The notes under the pieces are model-generated. The model searched no databases. It was given only the letters and a program-made list of their open reading frames with translations, and was not told the origin of the DNA. Shown here piece after piece: positions 59,566 through 64,000 of a stretch of DNA of 64,000 nucleotides. Source of the DNA: Cryptomeria japonica (Eukaryota > Streptophyta > Pinopsida > Cupressales > Cupressaceae); the NCBI RefSeq assembly GCF_030272615.1, contig NC_081406.1:236259922-236323921 (forward strand), in the 5' to 3' direction. The position numbers were made by a program, and so were the translations under genes. Each line of letters begins with the position of its first letter. The first letter of the stretch is position 1.

Positions 59566-60260
59566 CTATTAAATCTGCAATCCTAAAAAGAATTTTATTT
59601 CTCCAATCATAGACATTTCAAATTCATGCTGCATTTTAAGAGAAAATTCTTTGCATAATCCATCTTTTCCTCCAAAGATTATATCATCAACAAATACTTC
59701 CATAATCAAGATGTCATCATTAGTTACTTTGTAATATAAATTGCTATCTGCATTTCCTTTAGTAAAACCAATTTTTAAAAGATACTTATCCAATCTTGCA
59801 TACCAGGCTCTTGGAGCTTGTTTTTGTCCATACAGAGCTTTTCTTAATCTACAAACCATATCATTGTCGTCTATCAAAGAAAATCCATCAGGCTGTTCAA
59901 TATAGACTTCCTCTTCAAGTTCTCTATTCAAAAATGCACATTTAATATCCATTTGATAAACTTTGTAATCCTTGTGAGCTGCAAAGGCCAAGAATAATCT
60001 AACTACCTCAATTCTGGCTACCGGTGCAAAGGTTTCAACTCCTTCTTTCTGAGAATATCCCTTACACACTAGTCTTGCTTTATTTCTGACAACCTTACCA
60101 TCTTCATTGAGTTTGTTTCTAAATACCCATTTGGTTCCAATTACGTTTTTATTTTTAGGCCGGGGAACTAACATCCAAGTATTATTTTTCTCAATTTGTC
60201 CTAATTCTTCTTCCATAGCTTTAATCCAAAATTTATCTTCACATGCCTCATTGATAGATA
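59566..60260 (-). other. element E reverse transcriptase region
   Basis: It begins 'FWIKAMEEELGQIEKNNTW' and holds 'GTKWVFRNKLNEDGKVVRNK', 'YQMDIKCAFLN' with the first catalytic Asp, 'LRKALYGQKQAPRAWY' and the active site 'FVDDIIFGG'. Both active-site aspartates are intact. It ends at two adjacent stops before 'TDKGIFLSQSKY'. Confidence 0.9.
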
Positions 60261-60699
60261 ATGGTTCAATTTGAGAAATAAGACATACCTCTTCATTTGC
60301 CAATCTTCCTCTTGTCATGACTCCTTTAAATTTGCTTCCAATTATCTGATCTTCAGAATGATTCAGTCGTACATACCGGGGTGTCTTAGTCTGTTGTTGT
60401 TCTTCAATTACTGTAGAATCCTCTGATGATACCGGAGTAACTGGATCATCATTTTGTACCGGTGGATTTACTGTTGGTTCATTTGTCATAATTTTTGTTA
60501 CCGGTTCAGAGTCTATATACCTTGAAGTTCCTTTGAATTGTTCATCAATCTTTACATTTGTACTCTCAACAATTTTTTGTAATCTTTTATTAAAACATCT
60601 ATAAGCTTTACTCTTAGATGAATAACCAAGAAATATTCCTTCATCACTTCTAGGATCAAACTTTCCAATATACTCATCTCTTCTAATATAAAATTTACT

Positions 60700-61447
60700 T
60701 CCAAAAACTCTAAAATACTTAAGAGTAGGAGTATTACCAGAAAATAGTTCATGAGGGGTCTTACTAGTTTCACCTTTGATGTGAACTTTGTTGAATGTAT
60801 AGACAGCAGTGCTTACTGCCTCTCTCCAATACACATGTGGTAGATTTGCTTTTGATAACATACTTCTTGCTGCATCCAAATATAGTTCTGTTTTTCCTTT
60901 CAACAACTCCATTTTGTTGTGGTGTCTGAGGTGCTGATAGCTATCTTTTGATTCCATTTACTTCATAGAATGTATTAGAATCTCTGGATGTGAATTGTCC
61001 TCCTTGATCTGATCTTAAACATTTAATTTTCTTACCAGTTTCATTTTCAACCATTGCTTTGAATAGTTTGAACATCCCAAGTGCTTCTGACTTTTCTCTA
61101 ACAAAAGTAACCCAACACATTCTAGAATAATCATCAATAATTAGCATGAAATATCTATCACCTTGTAAGCTTTTAGTTCTAGCCGGACAACATAAATCAG
61201 TGTGGATTAAATCAAGAGCATTATTCGACTTTTTTGGAATACTTTTGAAACTAGCTCTAACTTGTTTTCCAAATTGACATTCCTTGCAAATTGTATTATG
61301 AGGTTTCATAATTTTAGGTGGATCTCTAACTGCCTTAGAAGTACTGATTTTTACCATGCAATCAAAATTTACATGACATAGTCTTTTATGCCATAGCCAA
61401 CTTTCATCTATATGAGCAATTAAGCATGCCTTTTCACTGTTATTCAA
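60700..61447 (-). other. element E integrase region
   Basis: Starts with the GAG-pre-integrase block 'WLWHKRLCHVNFD' and the H/C zinc site ending 'CKECQFGKQ'. The catalytic triad appears as 'LIHTDLCCP', 'RSDQGGQF' and 'QQNGVVER'. The frameshift falls just after the last. The region continues as 'RSMLSKANLPHVYWREAV' and 'FRVFGSKFYIRRDE'. Confidence 0.85.
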
Positions 61448-61468
61448 ATGAAAGATATTGCCTCTAGT

Positions 61469-61800
61469 CTAATTACCGGTTGCAATTTCCAAACCAGTTC
61501 TATTCATGATTTTGCATTTTCCATTTTTAAATTGTAACTGAAAACCTTTCTCAACTAATTGACCAACACTTAAAAGATTATGTTTTAATCCTTCAACATA
61601 GTAGACATTGTCAGTGTTATGTTTACCATCAAGAGATATTGAACCCTTACCTTTGATTGAATAGGCTTTGTCATCTCCGAATCTTACTATACCTCCATTG
61701 TATTTTTGAAAGTTCAAGAATTTACCTTTGTCTCCAGTCATGTGATGTGAGCATCTTGAGTCAATAATCCATTCATCCTTTGATTCCACTTTAGCTGCTA
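61469..61800 (-). other. element E protease region
   Basis: 'EWIIDSRCSHHMTGDKGKF' corresponds to the copia protease active site, normally W-x-x-D-S-G-(A/C)-(S/T)-x-H. Here the Gly after DS is Arg, which should inactivate it. 'VYYVEGLKHNLLSVGQL' follows as in the family. Confidence 0.8.
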
Positions 61801-61959
61801 GGGCTTGTTCTATCGGTTGAGCAATAGGTACCGGTTGACCTTCTGTTATAGCAACAAAGACCCATCCATTGTTTGCTGAATCCTCATCAGAATCATCAGT
61901 CACACCTTCATCAGCAATGTAACAAGATTTATCTTTGTTTTTCCTAAATCTGTATCTCT

Positions 61960-62887
61960 GATATTCAGGATTGGGTTTGTATGTCCTTCTAGCTTCTTCT
62001 CTTAGTCTAGCATGTCTATCAGGGCATCTTGAAGCCATATGACCAATCTTATTATAGTTGAAACATTTAAAGGGTGCTTTACCTTCATACTTACTTCCAA
62101 TTGGACCTTTTGGCATTTTTCTTGCAAATAGTGCTTCAAGTTCTTCAAGCTCTTCATTTTCTTTCCTGGTTTCTTCAAGTTCTCTTGCATAAAAGGCTCT
62201 CTAGTCTGATTTATCGAAAGATGGAGCAGATGATGTTGATGCTTTGAAGGCCAAATTAGTTTTTATAGTAGCAACATGACCAAATTCCTCAATTTCAAAA
62301 GCTGAAAGTTTTCCAATTAATGTATCCCTAGTTACTGATATATTAGGCATTGTTCTCAACTCATTAATAGCAGTAACCTTCATTTTATATGCTGGTGGCA
62401 AACCTCTTAAGATTTTTGAAATAATCTCATTTTCACTCAAGGTTCCTCCACAACATTTGATACCTAAAACAATTTCATTTACTCTTTCCATAAAAGCAGA
62501 AATCCTTTCATCTTCTTCCATTTTCAGATGTTCATACCTGACTCGGAAGCTTTCAAGTTTTGCAATTTTGACTATGGAATCCCCTTCATTTAGTGTTTCC
62601 AAATGATCCCAAGTAGCTTTTGCAGTGGATCTATCTGATAATCCCATGATTTGTTGATTTGATAATGCGCTCAAAAGTGCTTCTCTTGCTTTGCAATCAT
62701 TTTCTTCATCTTTAGCTAAAGTAATGGGATCAGTCTGACCAGCTACAACAACAATATAACCATTCTTTGTAACTTCCTAGATGTCTTTACTAATGCAACT
62801 CAAATGTGTCTCCATTCTGATTTTCCATATTCCATAGTTGGTTCCATCAAGTTTAGGACTATCCTTTCTGAAATAATTAGTAGACAT
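61960..62887 (-). other. element E Gag region (UBN2 and zinc knuckle)
   Basis: It contains 'IWKIRMETHL', 'TAKATWDHLETLNEGDS' and 'LRGLPPAYKMKVTAI', typical of UBN2-type copia Gag. The knuckle KCFNYNKIGHMASRCP (about 62022-62070) has Tyr at the second Cys of C-x2-C, as in the family C gag. Confidence 0.85.
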
Positions 62888-62930
62888 TGGATCTCCTCAA
62901 GTTGTTAAACTTCTGCAAAAAGAGGACTAG

Positions 62931-62943
62931 GCTTTGATACCAA
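62931..62943 (-). promoter_or_regulatory. element E primer-binding site (tRNA-iMet)
   Basis: On the minus strand ATTGGTATCAAAGCC follows the 5' LTR directly. TGGTATCAAAGC is complementary to the 3' end of initiator tRNA-Met, as in many plant copia elements. Confidence 0.85.
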
Positions 62944-62944
62944 T

Positions 62945-64000
62945 TGTAGGTCCCAGGGAGAACTGAGAGGGGGGGGTGAATCAGTTGTCTAATAAATTCA
63001 AACCAAAATCTTATTAACCAACTTAATGCTTAGTTTCGGTAAGACAGTTAAGTATGCCGGTAAATAGTGTTAACAGAAAATTGCTATACCGGTAAGAATT
63101 AATGCATGAAACATAAACATAAAGTCATCCAAAACACATGACACAAATATTTGTACGTGGAAACACAGTAAGGGGAAAAACCATGATGGGAAACCTTACC
63201 CACAATCAGATGATACTACTGTAGATAGTAAGTGTACAAAGAGGGGTCTGCACATGCAGAAAGGCCAATAGCCTAGAGCTCACTGCTCAATCACAGATGG
63301 GAGTCACACTGACTACAATTGGATGGTTAAATCCAATGAGAATGTACTGCACAAAATAGCATCTTCATATGCTGGATTCAGTACCAGTGTAATGCTGATA
63401 TGCTTCTACAAAAATCTAACTTCACCTTCAAATGATGTCTTCATGTATATCTCTGCTTGATCTCGCATATAACCTTCCTTAAATCTTTTTCGCATTCCAC
63501 ACTTGATCTTACAAATAAGATCTTACATTTATATCATACCCTAAGACCAATTTTAGTAGGTTAGCTCTACAAGATATTACAATAAAAACATTTTACAAAT
63601 AATACAATATCTGATGCAATAACCAATTGAACATGTCAGCTTAATGCATTTACAACAATAATAAATCATCTCCATAGCATGCCATGCTGATCTGGAAAAG
63701 ATAAACCTGCCGGTTTAACCCTAGATAACCTGGACCTATTTGCCGGTAAAAGAAAATATGCAAATGAGAATATACCAATGATTATTACTTAAAAGAAAAG
63801 TGTCCACATGATGTCTTCGACATTACCAAGTGTCTTCCATGTCAATGTAGGTAATGGTGAACATTATATCCTGTCGGTTAACCATATACCAGTGACTATT
63901 TTGAATAGTTTACTGATTGTCGGTGAATTTTGCTGGATCTCCAAAGTAGGTGAATTTAGTAGGTGTTGACATCAATGACAAAACCATAACAAAATACCAA
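62945..64000 (-). repeat. element E 5' LTR (last bases beyond the window)
   Basis: Collinear with 57337-58397. The window ends at ...aaaataccaa; the partner LTR ends ...ataccaaca, so about two bases are missing. Confidence 0.9.

Larger units (their letters stand above)
58789..62887 (-). pseudogene. element E gag-pol polyprotein with few lesions
   Basis: Gag starts MSTNYFRKDSPKLDGTNYGI at 62887. The same frame runs through gag, protease and most of integrase to about 60900, interrupted by stops at 62777-62779, 62201-62203 and 61469-61471. A frameshift near 60885-60900 moves to a second frame that continues through RT and RNase H to 58789, with stops at 59566-59571 (two adjacent), 59194, 59107 and 59044. 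Several stops are TAG where family members are expected to have Trp or Gln (KDI*EV, NYT*VLW). The polyprotein makes the capsid and the enzymes for reverse transcription and integration. About eight lesions in 4.1 kb mean it cannot act alone. Confidence 0.9.
57337..64000 (-). mobile_element. Ty1/copia retrotransposon, family E, nearly complete
   Basis: Two LTRs in the same orientation (57337-58397 and 62945 to the window end) enclose a PBS, gag, protease, integrase, RT, RNase H and PPT in copia order (integrase before RT), read from right to left. By eye the LTRs are about 95% identical in their first 300 bp. The left flank is aaagt (57332-57336). The right LTR should end about 2 bp beyond the window. 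It sits inside LTR D. It is the youngest-looking element here, but pol has several stops and a frameshift. Confidence 0.9.

Overview
The window looks like intergenic DNA from a large, repeat-packed seed-plant nuclear genome. It is AT-rich and full of nested Ty1/copia and Ty3/Gypsy LTR retrotransposons, with a RIL-type (plant L1) LINE and a tRNA-derived SINE. I infer a gymnosperm such as a conifer from the very long LTRs and the depth of nesting, but I cannot name a species. I found no intact host gene. Nearly all coding sequence is mobile-element sequence with stops and frameshifts.

Layout. 1-2450: part of a 4-kb-class Gypsy-type LTR, then a copia LTR (family A, copy 1) and a gag remnant. 2451-7941: degraded material, including a minus-strand coiled-coil pseudogene (3000-3845), a tandem duplication (5958-6736) and a SINE with 18-bp target duplications (7397-7612). 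7942-22027: one Gypsy-type LTR broken by three insertions: an antisense solo LTR of the same family (8004-17481, TSD ATGTG), which itself holds a 5.4-kb LINE (9997-15421, 16-bp TSD), then a copia-like solo LTR (18322-20456, TSD TCCAT). 22028-23545: copia family A copy 2. 23550-29377: a segment with GGGCCC motifs, a large palindromic array and an unrecognised seven-exon pseudogene whose introns are all phase 0, with a threefold repeated exon-intron tail.

29378-35860: 5' LTR, leader and a Gln/Pro-rich ORF of a Gypsy-type element (family H). The ORF is split in frame by an antisense solo LTR of the same family (33984-35247, TSD CTTAT). 35865-41726: copia pol remnant with a mutated RT active site, then LTR B, unassigned sequence, and LTR A copy 3. 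42400-44960: another copia 5' end and gag (family C), split by a solo LTR (43840-44860, TSD GATGG). 45240-45810: a minisatellite. 46085-50210: the 3' end of a Tat-like Gypsy element carrying an antisense plant-mobile-domain (PMD) pseudogene, a polypurine tract and a 3' LTR with a clear TATA box. 50220-56905: more nested 4-kb-class LTRs. 57337-64000: an almost complete copia element on the minus strand (family E) with PBS, PPT, two LTRs about 95% alike and one nearly continuous gag-pol frame. The window stops about 2 bp before its end.

The elements do not form a pathway. They record serial insertion, and at least four solo LTRs with perfect 5-bp target duplications show that LTR-LTR recombination has removed element bodies here. 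The points most worth checking are the unknown seven-exon gene (26517-28581), the antisense PMD ORF, the repeated pattern of an antisense LTR inserted 60-85 bp inside the end of a sibling LTR, and the duplicated composite shared by 1-2450 and 21360-23545.
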